Shown in pieces: positions 7,001-15,998 of a DNA stretch of 64,000 nucleotides. The stretch's first letter is position 1; the number at the start of each line of letters is the position of its first letter. The notes beneath the pieces were generated by a model, which saw only the letters and a program-made list of their open reading frames with translations, did not search any database and was not told the origin of the DNA. This DNA is from Paenibacillus thalictri (GTDB lineage: Bacteria; Bacillota; Bacilli; Paenibacillales; NBRC-103111), in the NCBI RefSeq assembly GCF_004307995.1, contig NZ_SIRE01000018.1:124001-188000 (forward strand), in the 5' to 3' direction. Made by a program: the position numbers and the translations under genes.

Positions 7001-9918
7001 GCCGGCCCCTGCGGCCCCTGCACGGTGCCTGTGAGCGGATAAGGAATGTTGTACTCTGTTGCCGGCATAATATTCATATCCGAGTCAAAATAGGTTTTAA
7101 GCTGGAACGAGGATACCCCGCTGCCTTCCTGCAAAATAGTAATATTTAACGAACCCGATATGTAGGCCTCCGCTTGCGCGTCGCCGCTAGTTACAGTTAA
7201 TCCCGTATCTTCGTTGTAATACTCCTGCGCTTCATTTTCATAAGCATCTCCAAAAGGAGACGGAATCCACTTGACCGGATACGGACCGTCCATTCCGCTA
7301 TAGTAGCTTCCCGTCACCAAGACATTGAACTGGTCGATAAAACCGACGGGAATCCATCTGACATTGTCGCCGCTGCATTCGGGGTAACCGTTTATGCACT
7401 CCCGCTGCGTATAGGTTCCTGTCACTTTTACCGGAACCGGCGTGTTTGTCAAATATCCGCTGCTGTTCACAAAAACAGTCGCATCCTCCGAGGAAGAATC
7501 ATAAGTGAGCTCAAAGGAAGGATTGTTCGGAGCGGCAACGGCCGTCACCTCCGAAGCACCGGTGCCGGATTCGACTTCATAGCGCCATGTCATGTCGTGC
7601 AGCGTCAACGTGCTTCCCGGCATCAGCTGCTTATCGGCTGGTTTCGTATCAAAAATTGTAGGCTCAAAAGTAAAATCGTGGGAAAACGTTCTTCCCAAGC
7701 CATCCATGGCTGTAACAGTGACAACAGAACTTCCGGTAGCCAGCGAAGGCGATGCTGTCGCATTAATATTCACCAAATTGCTCGGATTCACCGTCAACAG
7801 ATTGTTGTAATCGTTCTTTTCTTCTACGGTATAAATAAGCGGTACCGTCGTATCGAACGCAGCGTTTAAATCGACAACCGCTCCCGAGGTCAGTGTTGTC
7901 GAGAGCTTATACTGGTCCGGAATCGTTAAGTATTGCTCCGGCAGCGGCTTAGCATAATAAATATAATTATCCTTAAACAACCCGTTAGGGGCTGTCGCCC
8001 GGACGTTAAGCTCTATGCCGTTAATGTCGTTCAAATCGGTGATATAGCTGATCGCTTCACCGTAGAAAAAAACCGTTCCGCCGGAAGTTAAAACGGCTTT
8101 GTTGCCATCCGATAAGTAAGCCCCATCGCCAACGCTAAACGTAACGTCCGTTACCTCGTAGGTCAGACCCGTCGCTCCGGTAAACAAGCTGCCCGCGTCC
8201 AGAGGAACCGACATGTGCCACAAGTCGTCGGGCGTGAAGTATCTTGTTTCTTCGGAGTAGACCTCATGAATCGGATTAGTGTCCGATAAAACGGTATAAT
8301 TGGCCGATGCTTTGTTCCCATTTTGGTTCTGTGCTGTAACGGTAAACGTCGCCGTCGAGCCCGAAGACATGCCGGATATGGAAACACCGCCTGAAATAAG
8401 CGAGACGCTTGCCGCCCCCACCACGTTGGAGAAGGTATACGTCAAATTAGAATAGTCTGGCAAAGTGAAGTTGTCGTCCAAGTAAATAGTTTGACTTCGT
8501 GAATACACAATATTTTCTTTCCTCGCAAAGGTCGGAACAAACGAATACGTTGTCGTTGCGGAAAGGCCTGCCGGGTCCTTGGCCGTAACGGCAAAGGTGA
8601 CCGGACCGTTGGACAGCAGTGCCGAGCCGTCCTTAGGCGAGGAGAAGGAGAGTGTCCCTGTATTTTGATCGATCAACGCCGTGACCGGATTGCCTGCCGA
8701 GCCGAGCTGGATCGTACTTGTTTGAATGGCGCCTGAAGAAAACGAATACGCCAGCATATTGCCGTCCGGATCGCTGAAATTGTCGGTCAGCCTCACGGTA
8801 GGGAAAACCCCGGTAGAGTTGTAGTAATAATAGACGTTTTTGCTTACGCTCTGCGCAACAGGCGCATGATTGACCGGGGCTGATCCCGGCACGATGGTAT
8901 AAATCATCGTGGCGGAAGCGCCACTATTATCCGCCGCTGTAACGGCAAACGTGCTCGATGAAGTGGACGTGGACGACAACGCTCCCGAGAACAACAGTAC
9001 CGATGAAGAAGCGATCAGCGCGGAAATCCCGTTCACTGAAGGCGGCGTAACGCTATACGTCAGCGGATCGCCGTCCGGATCGGAGAAATAAGACGAAACG
9101 TTAAACGAAGCCGGTGTAGTTCCCGGCAGTGCATAAGCGATGTATGTACTGGTCGTCACCGTCGGCGGACGGTTCGGAATGATGGACACAACGGCTGTTG
9201 AGGACGCGCCTGACGTATTTTTCGCCTTGACGGAAAAGCTTGCTGCACCAACCGGACTGCCTTGGAACACAACCGAGTTGTTTTCGATTCTAGCAGATAC
9301 CCCGCCGGCGGAAGACGGACTGATAGAAAACTCGAGAGATTCGCTCAAACTAAAAAAACGGGAAAGCGGGACCGCCGGTATGCTTTCCGTTCTAATATAC
9401 ATTTCGTAAGTCGCGGAAACGACCGTAGGCGGAACCGCCTTAGGAAGAACTACAGGCTCGACGCTGCTAAGCAAAGTTCCGATATCGCTTGAACTGTAGT
9501 TTGTGCCCGGATTGTTCGCAGCAAAGTTGCGCACGTCGCCGATATCCAATCGGCCGTCTGTTCCGGCATCGAGCACGTACACGGAAAAGGTGGAGGAAGC
9601 CGTAAGATTGGCGCCGCTCACCGTGAATACCGCTTTACCAGGCTGAAGCAATAGCAAGTGCAGCATGGAGCCGCTTATTTTTGCAGACACATAAGATGTG
9701 CCTTCTTCGCTGAATTGATAGGAACCCGCTGTGCCTAGGGCAGCTGCCAAATCGATCACAAGCGTTTCCCCGGGCAGCCCTATTTTGTCGCCAAGCGTGG
9801 CAAACGTCTGTCCCGACTGCGCGGATGCATACAATGGCGGCGCAGCCACAAGCGTAGATACGGCCATGAGCATGGACAACGTTTTGGGGATGGAAGATTT
9901 GCCGCTTAGTAATTTCAT
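6997..9918 (-). CDS. large secreted protein with cadherin/Ig-like repeats and an EF-hand-like loop
   Basis: This 973-residue protein begins with a signal peptide (cleavage likely after YASA, residue 34). Residues 117-128 read DAGTDGRLDIGD, an EF-hand-like calcium loop with Asp at positions 1, 5 and 12. It is followed by VRNFAANN and a segment ending SSVEPVVLP. The rest is a series of beta-rich repeats, several with the cadherin-like signature FSDPDGDPLTYS or FSDPDGNMLAYS (about residues 280 and 385). No LPXTG motif or SLH domain was seen, so how it is held at the surface is unclear. It is translated together with a glycosyltransferase, which suggests a glycosylated surface or matrix protein. 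Ser/Thr content is high throughout. Start supported by GAGGTG seven bases upstream. Confidence 0.8.
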   Translation of the reverse strand: MKLLSGKSSIPKTLSMLMAVSTLVAAPPLYASAQSGQTFATLGDKIGLPGETLVIDLAAALGTAGSYQFSEEGTSYVSAKISGSMLHLLLLQPGKAVFTVSGANLTASSTFSVYVLDAGTDGRLDIGDVRNFAANNPGTNYSSSDIGTLLSSVEPVVLPKAVPPTVVSATYEMYIRTESIPAVPLSRFFSLSESLEFSISPSSAGGVSARIENNSVVFQGSPVGAASFSVKAKNTSGASSTAVVSIIPNRPPTVTTSTYIAYALPGTTPASFNVSSYFSDPDGDPLTYSVTPPSVNGISALIASSSVLLFSGALSSTSTSSSTFAVTAADNSGASATMIYTIVPGSAPVNHAPVAQSVSKNVYYYYNSTGVFPTVRLTDNFSDPDGNMLAYSFSSGAIQTSTIQLGSAGNPVTALIDQNTGTLSFSSPKDGSALLSNGPVTFAVTAKDPAGLSATTTYSFVPTFARKENIVYSRSQTIYLDDNFTLPDYSNLTYTFSNVVGAASVSLISGGVSISGMSSGSTATFTVTAQNQNGNKASANYTVLSDTNPIHEVYSEETRYFTPDDLWHMSVPLDAGSLFTGATGLTYEVTDVTFSVGDGAYLSDGNKAVLTSGGTVFFYGEAISYITDLNDINGIELNVRATAPNGLFKDNYIYYAKPLPEQYLTIPDQYKLSTTLTSGAVVDLNAAFDTTVPLIYTVEEKNDYNNLLTVNPSNLVNINATASPSLATGSSVVTVTAMDGLGRTFSHDFTFEPTIFDTKPADKQLMPGSTLTLHDMTWRYEVESGTGASEVTAVAAPNNPSFELTYDSSSEDATVFVNSSGYLTNTPVPVKVTGTYTQRECINGYPECSGDNVRWIPVGFIDQFNVLVTGSYYSGMDGPYPVKWIPSPFGDAYENEAQEYYNEDTGLTVTSGDAQAEAYISGSLNITILQEGSGVSSFQLKTYFDSDMNIMPATEYNIPYPLTGTVQGPQGPA

Positions 9919-10113
9919 AATTCACCTCTTCATTACAATAAATGGTCATTAGCTTATTCTATCATGACATCTACTCGATTGAGAACGGTCTGGAGTCATA
10001 TCCTTCCAAAAATGCTCAACTTTTTTCAATTTTTTGCCTCTTCTTTTATCTCTTTTATTTTAAATCTGGTAAAATATCGATAGCCCAATTCACAAAAAGG
10101 ATGGCAAACCATC

Positions 10114-11913
10114 ATGCGTTATGTATGCATTCACTTTACCAAAAACTTTGCCCGAACTTTTTTTGGGGCTTATTACGATCCTGCTTCGATCGTTACGGCT
10201 GCCTGGGATGATGACAGCGACATCCGGCTCAGTGACGCTTGCTTCACCTTCGAACAGATTCGCAAGGCGCTTCCCGCAGATTGGACGCCGGACATGATCT
10301 GGGTCTGGTCGCCCGAGCATAACGGCAATCCGGCCGGATTGTTCCGTTCGGGAATCCCGGTTATCGGGCTGGTTAACGATTGGAAGACGGGTATAGAGCA
10401 TCTGCAAACATCAGCGGCCTGCTACGATTACATTTTCACCGAGCAAAAAGGCGTGGAGCTGCTGCGCCGGCTCGGCTGCCGCAACGCCGGATATGTGCCG
10501 CTGCACGGCTTCCATTCGGCTCTTCATCCCCGGGAGATAACGCCGGGCTCGGAAAGGGACATCGACGTTTCCGCTTTCATCGAACCGCACCGTTTAAGAG
10601 AACCGGACATCGCTTATTGGCTCAAAAAGCTTTGCGCTTTGCGTGAACAAGGGATTTTGGTCCAAATTCACAGCATGCCCGAACATTCTCCTGCTCGCAT
10701 GGACCTGATGAACCGTTCCAGCATCGTACTCGAGCGCTCGTCCCGCGGAGAAGTGAGCCGCAGCGCCTATGAAGCGGCCGCAGCGGGGGCACTGCTGATG
10801 CATGAGGACGGCAACACAGAAGCCGAACTGCTCTGGCAGCCGTTTATCGACTACGTGCCTTACACGGAGGCAAACTTTACGGCGCTGATTCAGACTTATT
10901 TGCAAAATAGCGCCGCCAGAGCCGCGATTGCGCTCTCGGGGCAAACCGCCGTCCGCGAACACGGCAGCTATACGCGGCATTTCGAGCTGATGAGCACTAT
11001 GCTGCAACAACAGCTCGATCCGGAAAGCAAACCGGCGCATGCCAGATTCCAGAACCGACCCCACGAGCTGCTGCGAGCCGAACTGATTCAGCTGTATTCG
11101 GCGATAAAAGGCCGTACACACGCACAGCTGGATCGGCTGCTCGCGCAACATCCGGAACCGGCTGAAGCAAGCGAAAAAACGTGGCTGCTTAATGCCGCCG
11201 GTTGTATTCGCATGATGCGGCTCGACGAAGACGAAGTGACGCAGAAGCAGCAAGCGCAGGTGCTCCATGATTCGATGAACGATTGGAATGCCGCGCTGCA
11301 GCACGATCCCGCCGCCGTCATTCCGGCCTTCAACCGGCTTGGCGCGATGTCGATCACCGGCAACCCGGATACGGTGCTGCAGTTGTTTGAAGACTTCAAG
11401 AGCCGCTGCTTGAATGCCTCGCCCGCCCGGAAATCGTTTGAAGGGCTGCTGTTACCCGCAGGTATGGAGGATGTGTGCCTTGAGCGCTCGCTCATCTTAG
11501 CCGAGTATGCCGTTATGCATGAAACGATTAACCGTTTGTGTACACTGCTGCTTTCCAAAGCGTATGCCTTCAAAGGAAAGGCACATATGGCGCGCAGCGA
11601 ATGGCAGCTCGCCTACGATGCTTACCGGGACAGCCTTGCCTGCCGGCCCAGCTCTGCGGAAGCCCGCTATCAGCTGGCGGTTGCCGCAAACAAGCTGCGG
11701 CTGCCGGATGAAACGGCAAATCAGCTAAAGCTGACGCTCCAGTATGCCCCGTTCCACTGGAATGCGGTACTCAATTTATGCAGCCTCTACCGGCACCTGG
11801 GGAAGCAAGAAGACAGCAAGCAACTGGCCAGGGAATACCGCCATGTCGCGCTGTCGGTTCCGGCCTTCGAGAAATGGCTGGAGCAGCTTACGCCTTATGT
11901 AGACAACAGATAA
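10114..11913 (+). CDS. CgeB-like glycosyltransferase with C-terminal TPR region
   Basis: This 599-residue cytoplasmic protein has an N-terminal half (about 1-300) that reads like the GT-B glycosyltransferases related to spore protein CgeB: WVWSPEHNG, IPVIGLVNDWKTG, YDYIFTEQKGVELL, then a C-terminal Rossmann region with SRSAYEAAAAGALLMHEDGN. The second half (about 310-599) is helical and TPR-like, including ARYQLAVAANKLRLPDETANQL and WNAVLNLCSLYRHLGKQED. It is divergent from the secreted-protein/GT2 pair across 195 bases, so the three genes probably form one surface-glycosylation locus. AAAGGATG lies ten bases before the ATG. Assignment to CgeB is by motif impression only. Confidence 0.7.
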   Translation: MRYVCIHFTKNFARTFFGAYYDPASIVTAAWDDDSDIRLSDACFTFEQIRKALPADWTPDMIWVWSPEHNGNPAGLFRSGIPVIGLVNDWKTGIEHLQTSAACYDYIFTEQKGVELLRRLGCRNAGYVPLHGFHSALHPREITPGSERDIDVSAFIEPHRLREPDIAYWLKKLCALREQGILVQIHSMPEHSPARMDLMNRSSIVLERSSRGEVSRSAYEAAAAGALLMHEDGNTEAELLWQPFIDYVPYTEANFTALIQTYLQNSAARAAIALSGQTAVREHGSYTRHFELMSTMLQQQLDPESKPAHARFQNRPHELLRAELIQLYSAIKGRTHAQLDRLLAQHPEPAEASEKTWLLNAAGCIRMMRLDEDEVTQKQQAQVLHDSMNDWNAALQHDPAAVIPAFNRLGAMSITGNPDTVLQLFEDFKSRCLNASPARKSFEGLLLPAGMEDVCLERSLILAEYAVMHETINRLCTLLLSKAYAFKGKAHMARSEWQLAYDAYRDSLACRPSSAEARYQLAVAANKLRLPDETANQLKLTLQYAPFHWNAVLNLCSLYRHLGKQEDSKQLAREYRHVALSVPAFEKWLEQLTPYVDNR

Positions 11914-11959
11914 CAACTGGCTAAAAAACGAACGCATTACGCCCAAACGGGTTTAAATT

Positions 11960-12000
11960 AAAAAACGGACGGTCCACCTAAAGTGAACTGTCCGTTTTTT
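11960..12000. terminator. bidirectional terminator between convergent genes
   Basis: AAAAAACGGAC at 11960-11970 pairs with GTCCGTTTTTT at the right end, with further partial pairing inside (GGTCCAC / GTGAACT). The right arm ends in a T run and the left arm starts with an A run, so it can stop transcription from both sides. Confidence 0.8.
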
Positions 12001-12077
12001 TATCGGCCGGTCTTACATTGCCGTTCATTGCCCGTTAAGACATACCACATTAGCTATTGACTCGCAGAATATATAAT

Positions 12078-14963
12078 CTACGGATTGGCAGCTACAGTGA
12101 ACGTATACAGCTTGCTATCGCCTTTTTCCGTTATCACATGGATCGTATAGACGCCATTAGGAACCGGCTGGTTAAAATAAACTCCGAAAGACCAGGGCAG
12201 AGTATTTTCCACCGGATATTGGTTAGGTTTGATGAAAAATTCTTGGTTGGAATCAAACATATACGAAGGCTGGGTCAAATATAAACCGGCGCTATTTTTG
12301 AAACTAAAACGTACTTCTCCAATATACACAAAACCATCCGGATCGGAAGCAGTCCCTTGAATTTCAAAATAATCAATAGGCTCGTTAAACGGTCCCATTG
12401 GACTAATGAACAGTACGGTATTTCCCGGTATATCCGGTACCGCCGACCACATAGCTCCGTTGTTTTCATAAACGATAGGCGCTATTGGCGTGCTGGCAAC
12501 GCTTCTAATGTCCTTACTGAAAAGCAGCCGATCGCCGGAAGTTAATTCCCTGCTAAATCGCAGCTTCAATTGCTTTTGATCATTGCTTAATTCATAAGCA
12601 TTAAAGCTTTGATATTTAATCGGCGTTTCTCCTCCAACAATATAAACTTTGTCTTGCCAAGGATTCCCTTCTCCTTCAAATCCTCTCTCAACAGGCTTGT
12701 TGAATTGAATCGTTACTTCATTCCCGCTATTTGTAATGGAAGTTACAATAGGCGGTTGATGATCCAAAAGGAAAACGTTATCCGCCAATGTCACCCGCGC
12801 GGCATCATAACCGACAAACGCGCTTGCCATAATGTAATAGGTTTCTCCCATCTCCGTATCGGATAAACTCAGTAAGGAAATATTCCGGCTCGGGAATGTC
12901 AGAGGCACGCCATATACATACACGTCGCTCGTGATATAAAGTTTATCGATTAATGGATCGTTTAATGCCGCTTGTAGCGACAATCCATCGTAACCGATAA
13001 AAGCGATACGACCACCCGCAGCATCCAATGCAAAATACTTGTAATTCGACCCAGGTTCGTATAACGAACGTATGACGCCGGAGTAGCCCTCAATATCAGA
13101 TATTTCAATCGTAGAAACAAAATCTTGACTTAAAGCATTTTGAAGCGTATATCCGCTATCTCCGGCAACCGAAACGATATTGATGACTGGCTGACCTGAA
13201 TCGAAATAACTTAACGTTGGATTACCGTAAAATTCACTGGCCTTTAATGTATGAGGCGAATCGCCGGTTATATTCAAGTATCCCAAATAAAGTTCTTCAT
13301 AAGAATTATCTTCCAAAACCGGGGTTGAAATATCGGCTTTCAGAACGACTTGCCCGATGGTTTGATCTTCGGCTGCCGCCGCGAGTTCCGACAAAGTGGA
13401 TACCTCAATCGAACGGCTCATATTGATGTCCTTATTCCACTCAAGATCGTTAATGTTTCCTGTCTTGGGAGACGTAAAAGCTCCTTCAGCCCAGGCCGTC
13501 AATGATATGGTAGACCCCGCTAATACATTGGGAAACGTATATCGTCCTGCCGAGTCGCTAATGGAAGTAAAGTATCGTCCGCACACCGAAAACGGTTCTT
13601 GGAATAGTTCAAAGTAACATAACTGTACCTTTGCTCCTGGCAGTGGATTATTTAAATAATCGCTGACAATGCCTGTAACTGTCGTAACCTCGCTGCCCTT
13701 CAGCAAAATTACGGTCGGTCCTGTTAAGCTGCCTTCCCCAATCGTCTTAAAGGAATACGTGGGAGAAGATACGAATCCGGATGCCGTGTCCGGCTCAGCT
13801 GTCAATTCATAAGTTCGATCCGAAATCACGCCTGGAAAAGTATAGATGCCGTTTGCGTTCGTTTGAGCTGTCCGCACCGTATTGAGATATTTAAAGCTGA
13901 TCTTTACGCCGCTTACGGGAGCATAGTTTGAAGCAACCACCTGACCCGAAATGTTGACAATATGCTGGCCTTCCGCAATTAAATAAATGGACTCCAAAGC
14001 CGTATTGTTTGCCGTGATGTTGACAATGCGGTTATTTGTAATGTATGTCGCCGCAGAAACGGAAAGCATCTGAGCCCCCGGGCTGATGTGATCGATATAA
14101 AAAGTCCCGTTTACCCCGGATATGGCTGTGTAAGTACTACCTGTAACGGAAAGCTGGGCATTGGCAATCGGCATGCCTTCCGCGTTGTAAACAGTGCCTT
14201 GCAATGCGCCGTATTGAACAACTTCCCCTGTACCTCCGGGCAATTGAACGGTTGTATCGGTTGTCACACCCGCAATAATCTCTACCTGTTTCTCGGCGGA
14301 CCCGTATACGCTAGAGGTTACTTTTACGTTTTGTAAACCTGTCTCCAGATTATCGAATCTGAACTTGCCCAATGAATCCGAATATGTAGCTTGAGCGACT
14401 CCCGTCACTTGAACAGATGCGGCGGATACCGGCAGCCCTGAATAATTAACGATCGTCCCCGTAAGAGTTCCCGTAGTAGCTCGAGAAAGCCTGATCTCTC
14501 CCAACGGGGTAACAGCGCCCGAAATTATATTAAAGGAATTTGTCATTACATCCGCAAATCCGTCCTTATGAACGGAAGCCTGGATTTTGAAAGAAGCCGG
14601 CACATTGTTGACCACAAACGTACCGTCAGCCAAACTGACTGCCTGATAGATGCCGTTAACCGTCACATTGGCGCCCTCTAACGCCCCGCCGTTGCTATCG
14701 ACAATTTTGCCGCTGATTTTACCGAAAACACCTGCTGCCGAACCCAAGGAACCCGGGATGTTGGGATCCACGGGGCTAACCATAGACGTCAATTGAGCAA
14801 CTTCGTTTGCAGTAAGATTTCTGTTATTGTTGAGAAACCTGACGATATCATCTACACGGACACCGTCGCCGGCTGTATCGACAATACCTCCAGCCCATAC
14901 GTAAACAGGCATGACCAAATAGACCAATGCTGTGCAAAGCCATATTTTAATTTTTATTGACAC
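12078..14963 (-). CDS. large secreted protein with carboxypeptidase-regulatory-like repeats
   Basis: I place the start at the GTG at 14963: GGGAGAGGA lies four bases upstream, whereas the longer reading would put that site inside the gene. The 961 residues open with a signal peptide (VSIKIKIWLCTALVYLVMPV..., cleavage near WAG, residue 25). A short EF-hand-like segment DTAGDGVRVDD (29-39) follows, then VRFLNNN and a stretch similar to one in the protein at 6997-9918. At least five CarboxypepD_reg/prealbumin-like repeats follow (about 75-510), each built around ISGKIVDSNGGALEGANVTV-type openings. A repeat-rich middle and an Ig-like C-terminus (QPPIVTSITNSGNEVTIQFNKPV at about 740) complete it. 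No sorting signal was seen. Probably an adhesin or matrix component; function not known. Confidence 0.75.
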   Translation of the reverse strand: MSIKIKIWLCTALVYLVMPVYVWAGGIVDTAGDGVRVDDIVRFLNNNRNLTANEVAQLTSMVSPVDPNIPGSLGSAAGVFGKISGKIVDSNGGALEGANVTVNGIYQAVSLADGTFVVNNVPASFKIQASVHKDGFADVMTNSFNIISGAVTPLGEIRLSRATTGTLTGTIVNYSGLPVSAASVQVTGVAQATYSDSLGKFRFDNLETGLQNVKVTSSVYGSAEKQVEIIAGVTTDTTVQLPGGTGEVVQYGALQGTVYNAEGMPIANAQLSVTGSTYTAISGVNGTFYIDHISPGAQMLSVSAATYITNNRIVNITANNTALESIYLIAEGQHIVNISGQVVASNYAPVSGVKISFKYLNTVRTAQTNANGIYTFPGVISDRTYELTAEPDTASGFVSSPTYSFKTIGEGSLTGPTVILLKGSEVTTVTGIVSDYLNNPLPGAKVQLCYFELFQEPFSVCGRYFTSISDSAGRYTFPNVLAGSTISLTAWAEGAFTSPKTGNINDLEWNKDINMSRSIEVSTLSELAAAAEDQTIGQVVLKADISTPVLEDNSYEELYLGYLNITGDSPHTLKASEFYGNPTLSYFDSGQPVINIVSVAGDSGYTLQNALSQDFVSTIEISDIEGYSGVIRSLYEPGSNYKYFALDAAGGRIAFIGYDGLSLQAALNDPLIDKLYITSDVYVYGVPLTFPSRNISLLSLSDTEMGETYYIMASAFVGYDAARVTLADNVFLLDHQPPIVTSITNSGNEVTIQFNKPVERGFEGEGNPWQDKVYIVGGETPIKYQSFNAYELSNDQKQLKLRFSRELTSGDRLLFSKDIRSVASTPIAPIVYENNGAMWSAVPDIPGNTVLFISPMGPFNEPIDYFEIQGTASDPDGFVYIGEVRFSFKNSAGLYLTQPSYMFDSNQEFFIKPNQYPVENTLPWSFGVYFNQPVPNGVYTIHVITEKGDSKLYTFTVAANP

Positions 14964-15105
14964 CGAATCCTCTCCCTCTATATTTATAAGAACCACTTAT
15001 GAAGAGCTCTGGTCTCCTTTACTTATTAAGTACACAGTCACCATCATTTTACAATATTATGTATGAATCTGCTTTAAATTTTTTAATAGAAATGTATATT
15101 TGCAA

Positions 15106-15134
15106 CAAAAAAAGCACCCCACTTGCGGGATGCT
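15106..15134 (-). terminator. terminator of the PilZ-like gene
   Basis: On the minus strand AGCATCCC pairs with GGGGTGCT (one G-U pair) around a six-base loop and is followed by TTTTTTTG. It begins five bases after the gene's stop. Confidence 0.75.
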
Positions 15135-15139
15135 CCGTC

Positions 15140-15739
15140 TTACATCGCATGAAGCTGCTTGGTGCGCGAGGCGATAAAATACCGCAGCCGGCGCAGATCC
15201 TGGTCGGTAATCCATTGAATGGCCGCGCAGTAGCGGATGGATTTTTCCATAAAATGCGCGTAGCTGATCGTTACTGTCGGAGTAATAACGGCAGGGCCCA
15301 ACGAAATCGACGCGTTGTACAGCGTATTAAATTCCATGTTGATGTCGTTGTTGACAAAGCCGATCCCAAGCGGACTGACATCGACAACCCGCATTGGAAA
15401 AATGGTACGTTCCCGCGTTAAGGTTGCAAAAGCGTTTAACTTGTAGCTTGTATAAGTGACAGCCTCGGAATCGTATTCTGCCAATAACTCGCCGTTTCGC
15501 TCGGGTGCGTATAATTTAAACAAATCCGAATTTGCGGCGGCAAGCAGCACTTTCCCCCGGTCGGCGTGAATGACTCTCATCTTCTGATTCCGGTTAAAGC
15601 CGGATACCGTCAATATATCTTCACACTGAAATTTCGTTAAAGCCGGCTGGTACAAGATCACTTCCATCCATTCGGCATCCTCCCGAAGCAATCCTGCCCG
15701 GCATTTCTTGCCATTATGCAGCAATTGAATCTCCTGCAT
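15140..15739 (-). CDS. PilZ-like protein, putative cyclic-di-GMP effector
   Basis: From the ATG at 15739 (GGGGAGGTGG six bases upstream) this is 199 residues. The C-terminal half has a PilZ-like pattern: TRERTIFPMRVVDVSPLGIGFV, in which the D-x-S-x-x-G-x-x-F turn is the typical PilZ second motif and the preceding Arg residues could supply the RxxxR element, though spacing is not classical. The N-terminal half is beta-rich like a YcgR-N/flagellar-brake domain. It neighbours a chemoreceptor, in keeping with a motility or surface-attachment role. c-di-GMP binding is inference. Confidence 0.5.
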   Translation of the reverse strand: MQEIQLLHNGKKCRAGLLREDAEWMEVILYQPALTKFQCEDILTVSGFNRNQKMRVIHADRGKVLLAAANSDLFKLYAPERNGELLAEYDSEAVTYTSYKLNAFATLTRERTIFPMRVVDVSPLGIGFVNNDINMEFNTLYNASISLGPAVITPTVTISYAHFMEKSIRYCAAIQWITDQDLRRLRYFIASRTKQLHAM

Positions 15740-15998
15740 GGCGTTCCACCTCCCCGTTGAATACTTCTTTATTATAAGTGTCACTCTTTTAATAAGTTTG
15801 AGGTATATATTAAAAATCTATTAAGCTAGCGAAAAAAATGTCGATAAATATAATAGAATACTAGCCATAAAATATGGACACAAATTGTTCATTGTGAAAA
15901 TGTTGTTAAAAAAGAGGAATTTTTGTCGGTTTTGTCGAATTTTCCATTATGCTCTTTGATCGACTCCTTACCTCAACATATCGACGGAGGAAATGAAA

